From the NCBI GenBank assembly GCA_004028765.1, contig SAIX01000060.1, positions 1-48,768 on the forward strand: a stretch of 48,768 nucleotides of DNA, read 5' to 3'. The position numbers and the translations under genes are program-made. This stretch comes from Chitinophagaceae bacterium (GTDB lineage: Bacteria > Bacteroidota > Bacteroidia > Chitinophagales > Chitinophagaceae). Under the pieces are notes generated by a model. It was not told the origin of the DNA, did not search any database, and saw only the letters and a program-made list of their open reading frames with translations. Positions 34,258-44,692 of the stretch are shown piece by piece; position 1 is the stretch's first letter, and the number at the start of each line of letters is the position of its first letter.

Positions 34258-35295
34258 ATGAATACGAACCAGGAAACCATCTTGCAATTGTGGCCCAAAT
34301 ACCTTGCGGGCACCTGCTCCCGGGCAGAAATGGATCAATTGTTTGAAGCCCTTCAAAAGGAATCGCCGGGCGGAGAAACAGAACTGCGGATGCAGGAAGT
34401 GGAACAAAGCCTGTCAGATGCATGGGAGGGTAATCATACCCCCCCGGTTCTGCAAATGCCTCCCGACTGGAAACAGTTATGGGAAAATATTGCCGCAGCC
34501 ACGGTCTCAAAACGAAAAAGACTCCGCAAAATTTATACAATATCCGCAGCAGCGGCATCGGTATTGCTGATCGCGGCGGTATATATGTTTTACCTGCAGG
34601 GGAATACAAAATCAGTGATCGCAAAAAATATTCCTGCGGCACCTGAAAAAATTATTACCACCAGCGGGCAGCATGTCCAGGTACTGGATGACGGTACCCG
34701 AGTAATATTGAAAGGCTCTGCCAGGTTAACCGTAGTCGCATTTAATGAGCAGGAGAGAGTGGTGCGGCTGGAAAACGGAGATGCTTTTTTTGATGTAAAA
34801 CATGAATCAAACAGGCCGTTTACAGTTAAAACCAGTTCAGTGAATGTCCGTGTTCTCGGAACCGCTTTTCTTGTTGCAGAAAAAGCAGATGGCAGGATAG
34901 AAGTTACGGTTACCAGGGGTAAAGTGCGTGTAAGCAATCAAAAGCAGGAAGTGCTCGGAACGATCACTCCGCGCCAGTCGCTTTTTTACAATGAACCGGT
35001 TAACCAGGTGATCATCAACCGGGAGGTGGATACCACCGGGATTGCAATGCCCAAAAACATTACGGAATGGAAATGGAAAGATGCCAGGCTGGGAGAAGTG
35101 ATCGGCTGGCTCAACCAGCATTACCATGTAAACATAATTCTTTCTAATCAGTCACTTTCTGACTCTTATTTCAGTGCCAGTTTCAAAGAAACTGTGAGCC
35201 TGGAAGACGTACTGGATGTGATCAAACAATTATATCATTTAAAGACTGTCAGCCGTAACGATGGAACCATTGAACTGCTGCCGGATACTTATTGA
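34258..35295 (+). CDS. FecR-type transmembrane anti-sigma factor
   Basis: 345 residues. A cytoplasmic sigma-binding part (1-90), one membrane helix at about 91-113, a periplasmic FecR domain (IITTSGQHVQVLDDGTRVIL, FFDVKHESNRPFTVKTSS, VRVLGTAF, GKVRVSN) and a C-terminal DUF4974/STN-like domain (DARLGEVIGWLNQHYHVNI). It should hold the sigma factor until the STN domain of the receptor, encoded next, signals that ligand is bound. Confidence 0.94.
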   Translation: MNTNQETILQLWPKYLAGTCSRAEMDQLFEALQKESPGGETELRMQEVEQSLSDAWEGNHTPPVLQMPPDWKQLWENIAAATVSKRKRLRKIYTISAAAASVLLIAAVYMFYLQGNTKSVIAKNIPAAPEKIITTSGQHVQVLDDGTRVILKGSARLTVVAFNEQERVVRLENGDAFFDVKHESNRPFTVKTSSVNVRVLGTAFLVAEKADGRIEVTVTRGKVRVSNQKQEVLGTITPRQSLFYNEPVNQVIINREVDTTGIAMPKNITEWKWKDARLGEVIGWLNQHYHVNIILSNQSLSDSYFSASFKETVSLEDVLDVIKQLYHLKTVSRNDGTIELLPDTY

Positions 35296-35310
35296 TCGAA
35301 ACCAATCATA

Positions 35311-38300
35311 ATGAGAACTACCTGCTTTTACGGGAGAAAAGGATTGCAAACTGCACTGGTATTCCTTTCTTTTTTGAGTATGCCGCTGCTTCATGCCCAG
35401 CAGGAGCAGTTGGCAGATGTGAAGATCACTTTGCAGTTACAGCATGAAAGCTTACAGGCCGCCTTCGAAAAAATCGAATCCCAGTGCAATTACCGTTTTG
35501 CCTTCCGCAAAGAAAATATTGCTCCATACAATGATATGGTCCTGGAAAAAGGAACCCGCACACTTTTGCAAACCCTTACCCTGCTCTTTGCAAACACTTC
35601 CCTTCAGTGGCAGTTCAGTAAAAACTCGATCATCGTTACCGAGAAGGGAAAACCGGTTTCGCCAGGAATGCAGAAAAGCAAAATACTCAGCGGTATAGTG
35701 CGCGACAGTCGCGGGAAGCCGGTTGCTTTTGCCAATATCGCCTTGCCAGACCTGCAAACGAATACGATCACAAAAGAAAATGGGGAATTCAGGATCGATA
35801 TCAATGTGCCCGCCGAAACAGCTACGGTTTTATTGGTTGCAAGCTATGTGGGCAAACAGGATACAAAAATACAAGCTCTTCTGAACAGGGAGCCTTTGAT
35901 GGTTGAGATCGTTATGCCCGATCTCAGTTTATCCCTGAAAGAAGTTCAGGTTACCGGTTTCCGGCAGGCATCAGCCGCATCCAATTCATCCATTGTGTTT
36001 GGTAAGCAGGCTATCGAACAAACACAACCCACTTCTATTGCAGATGTGTTGCAATATATGCCCGGGCAAACCATTACGGCCCCCGACCTGCAGAATGCAA
36101 AAACGATTAACCTTCGGAATAATTTTTCTGAAACCCGATTAACAGGGAACCAGGCTTTTATCAACAATGCCGCTTTTGGAACGGCCATTATCGTGGATGG
36201 TTCGCCGGTTTCTAATAACGCGAATATGCAATCGCTCAATATCGGTAAACTGGGCAGCGTGAAAAGCATCAGCGCTTCTGTAAATACGGGCAGTGCTGGT
36301 ACCGGGCCTTCCTATACGGCTGATTATGCAGGAAGTGGTGTTGACCTCCGGCAGATACCTGCCAATAATATCGAAAGTATTGAAGTGGTCAGCGGCGTTG
36401 CTTCTGCGCGATATGGAGATATGACAGATGGCGCCGTGATCGTAAACAGGCAGGCAGGTTCAACACCTTACAGCCTTAGTGCAAGATTCAGGGAGGGTAC
36501 CGCGAATTTTGGAATTGAAAAAGGATATGCACTGGGTGGCAGGCTTGGATCGGTGAACCTGAATTTTGATTACCTCTATTCCACCGCCGATCCGCGTGAT
36601 AAAACAAAATATTATAACAGGATTAATACCGGGTTGATGTGGACCAGCTTTCTCGACAAAGCAAAAACATTCAAGCATACTTTCTCATTTGAGTTTTCCA
36701 AAAGCCTTGACGGGACACAAAGCGACCCTGATGATAAAACACTGCGGGAATCAAAATTCAATTTCAGCAGTTTTGCTGTCAGCGAAAGAGGGGAGATCCG
36801 GCTTAACCGCAAATGGTCTAAAAGCATTACCTATAATTTCCGCTTTAGCCAGAGTACACAGGACAGTTACAGCCAGAATTTTCTGAATGCGGCCACTGCG
36901 CTCTTCGTCACCGATTCCAAAACAGTTGGTGTGCATGAAGGAGAAGTGGTGCCCGCTTACAACTATATTTATTCACAGCAGATCAAGGGGAAACCCATCA
37001 ATTTTTTTGGAAGAATTGAAAACAATCTCCAGGCGGTTACAGGAAATTTCAGGCACCTCATCAGTGTCGGCTTAAATTATTCGTATGATGCAAATAAAGG
37101 CGACGGATGGTTGTATGATTACCGCAAACCTCCTTTGTCAACCGCAGCAGGCACTTCCGGTTTTAAAAGCGACAGGCCCTATACATTCAGCGAAACCAGT
37201 CCTGCCGCATCCAATTTCAGCATCTATGCAGAAGACCGCATCAATATGCTGAAAGCCAAAAGGCCGCTAGAGTTCAGGGCCGGTATCCGTTATGACAACC
37301 AGAACCGGTACAATACACTGAGCCCGAGGATCAGCACTAACTGGACAGTGGCACCCCATCTGAAACTGAATGCATCGTATGGCATTTCAACAAAATCACC
37401 CGCACTTGTTTATACAAACCCGGGACCTGTTTATTTTGATTATCCACTGATCCGGGCGTTCAATGGCGTAAACGGATCAAACAGCCTTTACCTCACATAT
37501 ACCGATGTGGTGTACAATAAAAACCTTACCCTCAAACCTTCGATCGGAACGAACTATGAGATCGGGGCAACATACAATACGCCCTGGCTCGATATCTCGG
37601 TTTCTTATTTCCAGAAACAATTGAGCGATGGGTTTACAACGATTCAGTCTCCCAGGCCTGTTTCCCTGAAAGTGTATGATACTTTAAAGAGAAACAATCC
37701 CGGCGACAAATGGCAATATTACAATACCGGCAGGGATACAACGTATCAGTCTTTTTATTCGCTGCCCGTAAATGGGTTATCCTCCAATACAAAAGGTGTG
37801 GAAGTGGTGATCAATACACGTAAAATCAAAGCAATTCAAACTTCTTTTTTCTTTACCACTGCATGGTATAAAGGTAAATACCATGATGCTTCTCCCGATG
37901 TGAATATGCCATCCAGCAGCAACATCAATAAAGAAGCGCTGTATGGTGTGTATACAAAACCTGATGCAACCACCAGCAATGTAAAAAGCACACTGGTTAC
38001 CACGCATCATTTTCCGAAGCTTGGGTTTATTGTGAATTTCACCGGCGAATTTTTCTGGCGCAATACCAGCAGTATCGACCAGAGCAGTGTTACTTATCCT
38101 GTTGGGTACTATGACAAGAACCTGAATTATTTCCCGATAGATCCCAAAACAGTAACCGATCCCAAATATGCACACCTGGTACAGCTTACCAGCGAATCAC
38201 CTGTAAAAACAATGCCCATCGTGTACACGAATTTTCACATGCGGCTGAGTAAGGAGATCGGCAACCTGCGGATATCTTTCAATGCTTATAATTTTTTCAA

Positions 38301-38400
38301 TATCCGGCCTGAATACATCGATAATTCCAATCCTGCTAAACCCGTCATTATTTTAAACCAGGAACCATCTTACGGAGCAGAACTGGTATTGAAATTCTAA
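35311..38400 (+). CDS. TonB-dependent outer-membrane receptor with STN signalling domain
   Basis: 1029 residues. Signal peptide (to about 30, LLHAQ), STN domain (about 40-110, LQHESLQAAFEKIESQ), a carboxypeptidase-D-like beta domain (about 125-205, GIVRDSRGKPVAFANI), the plug (about 215-380, with SIADVLQYMPGQ, VDGSPVSNN and NNIESIEVVSGVASARYG) and a 22-strand-type barrel ending AELVLKF. It imports a scarce ligand using TonB energy and signals to FecR. The downstream peroxidase and DUF4876 protein suggest a metal or haem-type ligand rather than a glycan; there is no SusD partner. This is inference. Confidence 0.92.
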   Translation: MRTTCFYGRKGLQTALVFLSFLSMPLLHAQQEQLADVKITLQLQHESLQAAFEKIESQCNYRFAFRKENIAPYNDMVLEKGTRTLLQTLTLLFANTSLQWQFSKNSIIVTEKGKPVSPGMQKSKILSGIVRDSRGKPVAFANIALPDLQTNTITKENGEFRIDINVPAETATVLLVASYVGKQDTKIQALLNREPLMVEIVMPDLSLSLKEVQVTGFRQASAASNSSIVFGKQAIEQTQPTSIADVLQYMPGQTITAPDLQNAKTINLRNNFSETRLTGNQAFINNAAFGTAIIVDGSPVSNNANMQSLNIGKLGSVKSISASVNTGSAGTGPSYTADYAGSGVDLRQIPANNIESIEVVSGVASARYGDMTDGAVIVNRQAGSTPYSLSARFREGTANFGIEKGYALGGRLGSVNLNFDYLYSTADPRDKTKYYNRINTGLMWTSFLDKAKTFKHTFSFEFSKSLDGTQSDPDDKTLRESKFNFSSFAVSERGEIRLNRKWSKSITYNFRFSQSTQDSYSQNFLNAATALFVTDSKTVGVHEGEVVPAYNYIYSQQIKGKPINFFGRIENNLQAVTGNFRHLISVGLNYSYDANKGDGWLYDYRKPPLSTAAGTSGFKSDRPYTFSETSPAASNFSIYAEDRINMLKAKRPLEFRAGIRYDNQNRYNTLSPRISTNWTVAPHLKLNASYGISTKSPALVYTNPGPVYFDYPLIRAFNGVNGSNSLYLTYTDVVYNKNLTLKPSIGTNYEIGATYNTPWLDISVSYFQKQLSDGFTTIQSPRPVSLKVYDTLKRNNPGDKWQYYNTGRDTTYQSFYSLPVNGLSSNTKGVEVVINTRKIKAIQTSFFFTTAWYKGKYHDASPDVNMPSSSNINKEALYGVYTKPDATTSNVKSTLVTTHHFPKLGFIVNFTGEFFWRNTSSIDQSSVTYPVGYYDKNLNYFPIDPKTVTDPKYAHLVQLTSESPVKTMPIVYTNFHMRLSKEIGNLRISFNAYNFFNIRPEYIDNSNPAKPVIILNQEPSYGAELVLKF

Positions 38401-38409
38401 AACCCGCTT

Positions 38410-39765
38410 ATGAAAAAAGCCGTATACATTTTTGTCTGGATTGCCCTGCTGCTGGCCGGGTTATCTTCCTGTAAAAAAATACAGGAGAGCTGGGGCCCCG
38501 ATATCGTACCCGGTGGTTTAACAATTGCGATTGCATATCCGCAGGGATATGCAGGGATGCCGCTGAATAATTTTCCGGTGGTGATCAAAAGCGAAAGATC
38601 ACTCAGATACGATACTTTATATACTGATGCTTCAGGTAAAGTGGTGTTCCCAAAACTTGAAAAAGGGAATTATATCATCAGCACATTCCGGAAATTTTCA
38701 GAAAGTGAAATGCAATTGTATACAGGTGTTGCAAGAGTCGTTGCCTTTAATGGCGGGATCAGCAGCCTGCAGGTGCAATCATCCGGAACAGCCGCTACTA
38801 TCACACTGGCTGCGGGTAGCTTTGGCTCCTTTGTGTTTAAACAATTGTATTATTCCGGCAGCGGCACGCAGGGCGCTTCTACGAGAGACCAGTTTGTTGA
38901 GATCTATAACAATACACCTGATACCTTATATGCCGACAGCCTCTACTTCGGAACCCTGCAGGGTATCAGCAGCAAATACACTGACCTGAACCCTGCAACC
39001 ACTCCTTATATTCTTCCGGATACACGACAGTTCGACTGGACAAAATCCCTGATCCCAACCGGTGTTCCTGCGCCTGGTGCGGATGCCAATACAAATTTTG
39101 TTTATGCAAATAATCTTTTTATGGTGCCCGGAAATGGAAAAACCTATCCGGTAGCACCCGGTAACAGCATCATCATTGCGGCGTCTGCAGTTAACCACAA
39201 AGCTCCTTATATAGCTGCCAACGGAAGCAATATCACGGTTGCCAATCCGGATCTGACGGTGGATCTAAGCGGTGCCGATTTTGAAGTGTACCTGCGGGGA
39301 TTGATACCAACGCCTTCTCCAACAGATATTGACAATCCTGCACCGAACCTGATCATGTATAAAGTTACGGGAACAGACCTGACCCTTAACCTGCAACGAA
39401 ATGGGTTTGTGATTTTCAAAACCAGGGAAAATGTTGCTGCTTGGAATTCTTACCCCGATCCCAGCAGTACAAGGATCATTTCCACAACTGCATTGTATGT
39501 ACAAATCCCTAAAAAATATATCATCGACGGGGTGGAAACGCAATTCGCCACTTCAACCGTGATCTCCCCCAGTGATTTATACCCGGCCAAACTAAGCGCC
39601 GAATTCGATGCAGGATTTGCCTATACAACGGGTACCAACAATTCGCAGGCGCTGATGCGGAAAACCGATAGTGTTACTGTGAATGGCCGAAGGGTATTGA
39701 GGGATACCAATAATTCCACAAACGATTTTGAACTGAGGCCCCGCGCGGTACCAAGGGGATTTTGA
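38410..39765 (+). CDS. DUF4876-type surface lipoprotein
   Basis: 451 residues. Lipobox LAGLSSC with lipidated C21 followed by KK. An N-terminal beta-sandwich segment (about 40-130, TIAIAYPQGYAGMPLNNFPVV) precedes a lamin-tail-like region (RDQFVEIYNNTPDTLYADSL, from about 155) and the DUF4876-like part. I recognise this family by its regular position after an STN receptor. It starts nine bases after the receptor stop, and probably sits on the outer membrane as its partner or ligand-binding lid. Confidence 0.75.
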   Translation: MKKAVYIFVWIALLLAGLSSCKKIQESWGPDIVPGGLTIAIAYPQGYAGMPLNNFPVVIKSERSLRYDTLYTDASGKVVFPKLEKGNYIISTFRKFSESEMQLYTGVARVVAFNGGISSLQVQSSGTAATITLAAGSFGSFVFKQLYYSGSGTQGASTRDQFVEIYNNTPDTLYADSLYFGTLQGISSKYTDLNPATTPYILPDTRQFDWTKSLIPTGVPAPGADANTNFVYANNLFMVPGNGKTYPVAPGNSIIIAASAVNHKAPYIAANGSNITVANPDLTVDLSGADFEVYLRGLIPTPSPTDIDNPAPNLIMYKVTGTDLTLNLQRNGFVIFKTRENVAAWNSYPDPSSTRIISTTALYVQIPKKYIIDGVETQFATSTVISPSDLYPAKLSAEFDAGFAYTTGTNNSQALMRKTDSVTVNGRRVLRDTNNSTNDFELRPRAVPRGF

Positions 39766-39794
39766 TTACATGCTAATACAATAAACAGGAACCC

Positions 39795-41336
39795 ATGCGC
39801 AATCGATTTTATAAAATATTCTTGCTGAGCCTGCTGCCTTCCTGCCTGCTGGCGCAGAAAGACAGTTTATCTGTCCGTTCTGTAAATGGTTTGCAGGAGC
39901 AACAACTGTACGGGATATACAAGCAACAGGCAGGTGGAATGCTTGTGAACCCTGTTCCTTATTTCGCTACTGCCGGTATATATTTTTCCAGCACCAGCGG
40001 TGACTACCGCAGGGCACAACAACCTGGTAAATCAACTGTAGCCGGGTTCTCCAGCGAAGGATTAAAGAAAGTGGATAATTTCTGGGTACAGGGCAATTTT
40101 ACCTATGAGCGTGAATGGGATAAAGATATCCGTTACAGTTTACGCCGCAACCCTGATACACGTTCTCCTTATTATTTATGGACACCGCGAAACGGTGACA
40201 TGAACCATGAATCCTATCACCTGGATGGACAGTTTGCCACTACACTCGCATCCGATAAAATTATTGCAGGGGCTGGTGCGAGTTATGATGCAAGTGATGA
40301 CTACAGGACCATTGACCCGAGGCCTTATATCAATTATTTTGATTTTAATGCAAAAGCAACAATCGGATACAGGTTTATCAACAGCAGCTATTTTATCATA
40401 GAACCGCTGGTGGGTTACAGCAAAGAAAGTTCGGGCGCATACAGTAAAAACAATGACTCCGTAAACGCTGCGGCTTACCAGGTGTACCGCGCCGAAGGGC
40501 TTGCAGAAGTTTCGAGCGCATCAGAATCGAGAAGGCAACTCAGTCAGTGGATGAATTATACAGGCATTTCTTTTGGGTACTACCTCAATACGCCATCAGC
40601 CGGCAACTGGTTTGTAAAATATGCTTACAAAGACACAAGGGAAAAAAACTTTAACAGGTTTTATAATCCAACGATCGAATTGGTATACGCTGAAGTAGGC
40701 TATTTTGACCATGAAACCGTATTGTCCTGGCATAAAAAATACCAGAAGCGCCTTGTTACGCTCACGTACACTGCCCACCTTACAAAAGCAAGGGATTACA
40801 ACTATTATCTTTCCGGCACCAATTATACCGATTGGGATAACAGCAATCAATTCAGCTTTGGATACAGCACTTACAATAAACAAAGGCCGGTGCATGAATG
40901 GTTGTTATCATATACCCGCCATAACCGCGAACAGAAAGACGGGAACAATAGCGCCGTAGCGAATTATAAAAATAACCGCTATGCTGCTTCTTACCGGGTG
41001 AATTTATATGGCAATACATCACAGTTCCAGCTTACGTTAAAAGGAGCGGTTCAGCAAAACAGCAACAGCTCGCTTGTAATGCCTGCCAGCAGTTTTGACT
41101 ACCTCATGGTACCATCGGTATTATATCCTGATGCGATATACTATACAACCGGCAACTGGCAAACAGGGATCACGATCGCTTATAATAACCTCTCGGTAAA
41201 AAAATTACGCTGGGGCATTGAACTGGGTTCTTTGTACACACGCAACAGTAAAAATGGATTGATGTACGCACAAAGTTATTTCCAGCCGGGCAAAGACCGT
41301 GTAAACTGGGACTTGCGGCTGCACTTTTATCTCTAA
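39795..41336 (+). CDS. DUF6850-type outer-membrane beta-barrel protein
   Basis: 513 residues with a signal peptide (ending SCLLAQ). The rest alternates aromatic and polar residues in strand-like stretches (YIFSS... NFWVQGNFTYERE, NYFDFNAKATIGYRF, LSWHKKYQKRLVTLTYT) and ends RVNWDLRLHFYL with the terminal aromatic expected for barrel insertion. Its function is unknown. Position between DUF4876 and the peroxidase matches a gene set that I recall from other Bacteroidota. Confidence 0.75.
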   Translation: MRNRFYKIFLLSLLPSCLLAQKDSLSVRSVNGLQEQQLYGIYKQQAGGMLVNPVPYFATAGIYFSSTSGDYRRAQQPGKSTVAGFSSEGLKKVDNFWVQGNFTYEREWDKDIRYSLRRNPDTRSPYYLWTPRNGDMNHESYHLDGQFATTLASDKIIAGAGASYDASDDYRTIDPRPYINYFDFNAKATIGYRFINSSYFIIEPLVGYSKESSGAYSKNNDSVNAAAYQVYRAEGLAEVSSASESRRQLSQWMNYTGISFGYYLNTPSAGNWFVKYAYKDTREKNFNRFYNPTIELVYAEVGYFDHETVLSWHKKYQKRLVTLTYTAHLTKARDYNYYLSGTNYTDWDNSNQFSFGYSTYNKQRPVHEWLLSYTRHNREQKDGNNSAVANYKNNRYAASYRVNLYGNTSQFQLTLKGAVQQNSNSSLVMPASSFDYLMVPSVLYPDAIYYTTGNWQTGITIAYNNLSVKKLRWGIELGSLYTRNSKNGLMYAQSYFQPGKDRVNWDLRLHFYL

Positions 41337-41349
41337 TTGATTATTGACT

Positions 41350-42480
41350 ATGATACGTTTGGTAAGCATTGGTTTTGTTGCACTGGCAGTGATGGCCACA
41401 TTTTCTTTCAGACAAGGTAAAACCTTTTCCTCTCCTGAAGATAGCCTGCGTGCTGTATACAGCCAGCCGCCATCGCAATGGCCCAAACCGAACGTAGACA
41501 AAGACGTGCAATGGCTTGAATTGGGAAGTCTGCCCCAGTCGCCGTTGGCGCAATACCGCGACTCACTGAAACCTGTAACCGATCTTGGGAAATTATTATT
41601 CTTTGATCCGCGCCTGAGTTCTTCGAACCAGATCTCCTGCGGAAGCTGTCATGTACCCGATCTCAACTGGACAGATGGGAGAGGACAGGCCGTTGGGCAC
41701 GACCGCACATTGAATAAACGCAATACGCCAAGCATCGAGAATGTATGGTTTTATAAAAAACTTTTCTGGGATGGCAGGGCAAACAGTTTAGAGGACCAGA
41801 TCACAGGTCCTGTATCAGGTCATACCGAAATGAACCAGGACATGGCTTTATTACCCGCGAAGATCGCAGCAGTTAAAGGTTACCAGCCTTTGTTCAAAGC
41901 AGCATTCGGGGATGAAAAAGTTACCAACGAACGGATCTTTCACGCACTTGCAGAATTTGAACGTAGCATTACCAGTCAGAAAACAAGATTTGATTTTTTT
42001 GTAGATGGCAATAAAAATGCATTATCCGACCAGGAAATACGGGGCCTGCACCTCTACAGGACAAAAGCCAATTGTATGAATTGCCACAATGGCCCATTAT
42101 TTACGGACGGTGATTTTCATAATATCGGTCTCAGTTTTATGGGAAGACCTTTTGAAGACCTGGGCAGGTACCAGGTTACAAAAGATACTGCTGACCTCGG
42201 TAAATTCAAAACGCCATCCCTGCGCAGTGTGATGCGTACAAGGCCCTGGATGCACCATGGTTTTTTTGACGACATGGAAGGATTGATCGCATTCTATAAC
42301 AATGGAAACCCGCAGGGGATCCGGAAAGACTCTGTTAAAGCGGGCCTCGTTGTGCCAAGGCTTGATCCAAGATTACATAAATTAAAACTCAGCAAAGAAG
42401 AAATAAAAGATATTGCTGCTTTTATGAATGCAATTACCTCGGCCCCTTATCTTATCCGCGAGCCGAAACTGCCTCAGTAA
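41350..42480 (+). CDS. dihaem cytochrome c peroxidase / MauG family
   Basis: 376 residues from ATG 41350 (a TTG two codons earlier is the alternative). A hydrophobic N-terminal segment (IRLVSIGFVALAVMATF) exports it. Two haem c sites: CGSCH at about residues 97-101 and CMNCH at about 242-246, with the family's GKLLFFDPRLS, FWDGRANSLEDQ and FKTPSLRSVMRT. It reduces hydrogen peroxide or, like MauG, oxidises another protein or ligand in the periplasm. It is the last gene of the sigma/FecR/receptor operon, so expression is likely tied to receptor ligand. Confidence 0.92.
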   Translation: MIRLVSIGFVALAVMATFSFRQGKTFSSPEDSLRAVYSQPPSQWPKPNVDKDVQWLELGSLPQSPLAQYRDSLKPVTDLGKLLFFDPRLSSSNQISCGSCHVPDLNWTDGRGQAVGHDRTLNKRNTPSIENVWFYKKLFWDGRANSLEDQITGPVSGHTEMNQDMALLPAKIAAVKGYQPLFKAAFGDEKVTNERIFHALAEFERSITSQKTRFDFFVDGNKNALSDQEIRGLHLYRTKANCMNCHNGPLFTDGDFHNIGLSFMGRPFEDLGRYQVTKDTADLGKFKTPSLRSVMRTRPWMHHGFFDDMEGLIAFYNNGNPQGIRKDSVKAGLVVPRLDPRLHKLKLSKEEIKDIAAFMNAITSAPYLIREPKLPQ

Positions 42481-42536
42481 AATAATGGCAATATTAATTG
42501 CGATCAAAGGCTCCGCAGGATGTTATACAAGCTTTG

Positions 42537-44045
42537 TTACTGCATCACCTGCAATTGCTGTACACTCTCATTGCCCAGCCTGTCAACTGCTGTAACCGCA
42601 ACCGCAGCAAGCGGGATATCTTTACCTGCTTTGTCCCTGATGGAAGCACCCACAGTAAGCGACCGCTCCTTACGGTTCACCACTTCATACGACCAGCTAT
42701 TTCCATATCTTTTATAAACCACCCACCTGAAAATATTTTCTGCATTTTTATGCGTCCAGTTAACGCTAATGTTCTCTGTATTTTTTTCAACCGATATGGA
42801 AGGTGCATCCGGAATTTTATTACCGAGCCAGGGGCTTGCAGGCACTAGTGCGTCTTTTTTATAATGACTTTCTACCAGCGCTTTGGACAGGTTTGCATTG
42901 CGTATCACCGATGAAAGGCTCCAATGGATCGCACCCATGCTTTGGGGCAGCATCCCCCGGGTGATCATGATCTGGCTCAGTGTTTCATTTACACCTTTCG
43001 CACTGGTATCGCCTACATTCATACCCGGCCATAAATGCCTGTGCAAAATGTTCTCCTGCTGCCACCAGCCCAGCAATACCGGGAAGCTTACACTGAGACG
43101 GTTGATAGGCCAGTATAACTGCGGAGAAAAATAATCGAGCCAGCCTTTGTTGAGCCATAGTTTGGCATCGGCATAAAGAATATTATACTGATCAAAACCT
43201 TCGATAGAAGCAGGATATCCCGGGCGCCAAACTCCAAAAGGACTGATCCCGAATTTTACATATTTTTTTTCTGCTTTGATCTCTTTGTACAAACGCTCTA
43301 TTAACGTATTCACGGCATCTCTCCGCCAGTCGCCACGGGATAATTTTCCGCCTTTCTGCTGATATACTTTCCAGCTTTCCTCATCCGGAAAATCTTCCCC
43401 GCCATTGTATTCGGGATACGGATAAAAATAATCATCGAGGTGCACGCCATCGATATCATACCGTTTTACAATGTCACGAACCACGGCAGCCGTTTTATCC
43501 TGGGTTTCTTTTTTAGCGGGGTCCATCCAGTAATAGCCCTGTTTCAGTTTTAATACAAGACCAGGATTGGTTTTTACGATCGATTGGTCGCTGATGTTTT
43601 TACTGGTAGGATGATAGGCGCGGTAAGGGTTCAGCCATACATGCAGCTCCAGCCCACGGTCATGTGCCGCCTCTACCCAGAATTGCAATGGATCATAATA
43701 CGGATCCGGCGCCTTGCCCTGTTCACCTGTAAGATAGTAGGACCAGGGTTCCAGCTTACTGTCGTACAATGCATCCGCCATCGGTCTTACCTGGAATATC
43801 ACGGCATTGAAATGATGCTCTTTGAGAAAATCCAGTTCTGCCAGTGCTTCTCTTTTTTGTTCTTCAACAGGCAATCCGGGTTTGCTGGGCCAGTTGATAT
43901 TGGCTACGGTTGCTACCCAGGCCGCCCTGAATTCTCGATCTGCCGTAGGCATGGGGAACGGGCTTTGTGCCGGAATATCAGCAAAAGAAAACAGGAGCAA
44001 TCCAGCTACCCAGAAACGGAAATACCTTGTAAAAAGCATAATCAT
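42537..44045 (-). CDS. GHL10-type glycoside hydrolase (DUF187 family)
   Basis: 502 residues with a signal peptide (ending near IPAQ). TIM-barrel motifs EFRAAWVATVANINWPS, FNAVIFQVRPMADALY, LHVWLNPYRAYHP and DGVHLDDYFYPYPEY, typical of this family. A C-terminal fibronectin-III-like domain (about 415-502) follows. Relatives include peptidoglycan- or glycan-cleaving enzymes (DigH-like); I cannot decide the substrate. ATG 44039 is an equally possible start. Convergent with the peroxidase gene. Confidence 0.88.
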   Translation of the reverse strand: MIMLFTRYFRFWVAGLLLFSFADIPAQSPFPMPTADREFRAAWVATVANINWPSKPGLPVEEQKREALAELDFLKEHHFNAVIFQVRPMADALYDSKLEPWSYYLTGEQGKAPDPYYDPLQFWVEAAHDRGLELHVWLNPYRAYHPTSKNISDQSIVKTNPGLVLKLKQGYYWMDPAKKETQDKTAAVVRDIVKRYDIDGVHLDDYFYPYPEYNGGEDFPDEESWKVYQQKGGKLSRGDWRRDAVNTLIERLYKEIKAEKKYVKFGISPFGVWRPGYPASIEGFDQYNILYADAKLWLNKGWLDYFSPQLYWPINRLSVSFPVLLGWWQQENILHRHLWPGMNVGDTSAKGVNETLSQIMITRGMLPQSMGAIHWSLSSVIRNANLSKALVESHYKKDALVPASPWLGNKIPDAPSISVEKNTENISVNWTHKNAENIFRWVVYKRYGNSWSYEVVNRKERSLTVGASIRDKAGKDIPLAAVAVTAVDRLGNESVQQLQVMQ

Positions 44046-44236
44046 GATTTAAGGGCCAAATTACAGAAACATCGCAGACAGGTTCAATCAATTGTATGCG
44101 CATATCGATAAAAAATGCAGACGGATACAATTTTTGCAATCAACATCCGTTATAATGAATACCAATCAAAGTCCTCTATCCGATTAAAAATCAATTAAAT
44201 AAATTTTAAAATCGGCAGCCCCGGACTTACAGTTGT

Positions 44237-44692
44237 ATGAAATTTTTTCGTGTGTTTTTACAGACAGGATTTGTTCCTGCTATGGCTTTATTTATTTTCC
44301 TGTTGTGGGGATCCTGCAAAAAAGATAGCTTATCAATCTCAGATCCCCTGGGTGAATCGATCACCGATTTAACAGGTAAAAACGGGGCTTTTGCCAGATG
44401 GCGTTTAGAGTCGATGTATGTTAACCAGGTATTGCAACCACTCCCTTCTGCCGGCAGTCCCTATTACAAAATTTACCAGTTGGGAGGGGCTTACCAGGAT
44501 GGTGATGGTTTGCGTGGCAGGTGGAATATGCTATCTAAAGATTCTTTACTGGAGATCATTACCAACACAAGTAGCGGGTCTTACGCAAAGCAGGGATACA
44601 GGATCGTGGAACTGTCGGATACCCAATTAAAACTTTCTTATCGCAGTTTGGCTTCGGTACCTGTGTTGCTGAATTTTATACCCGAAAAATAG
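44237..44692 (+). CDS. small lipoprotein, lipocalin-like, copy A
   Basis: 151 residues. Lipobox FLLWGSC with C27 followed by KKD. After that ESITDLTGKNGAFARWRLESMYVNQ, then a set of beta strands (LRGRWNMLSKDSLLEII, YRIVELSDTQLKLSYRS). The layout DLTG...W-x-L...VN is shared with the lipoprotein at 45248, so the two are paralogues, and it recalls the lipocalin-like domains common in Bacteroidota. It probably sits in the outer membrane. It is followed by a terminator and a 555-base gap. Confidence 0.72.
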   Translation: MKFFRVFLQTGFVPAMALFIFLLWGSCKKDSLSISDPLGESITDLTGKNGAFARWRLESMYVNQVLQPLPSAGSPYYKIYQLGGAYQDGDGLRGRWNMLSKDSLLEIITNTSSGSYAKQGYRIVELSDTQLKLSYRSLASVPVLLNFIPEK

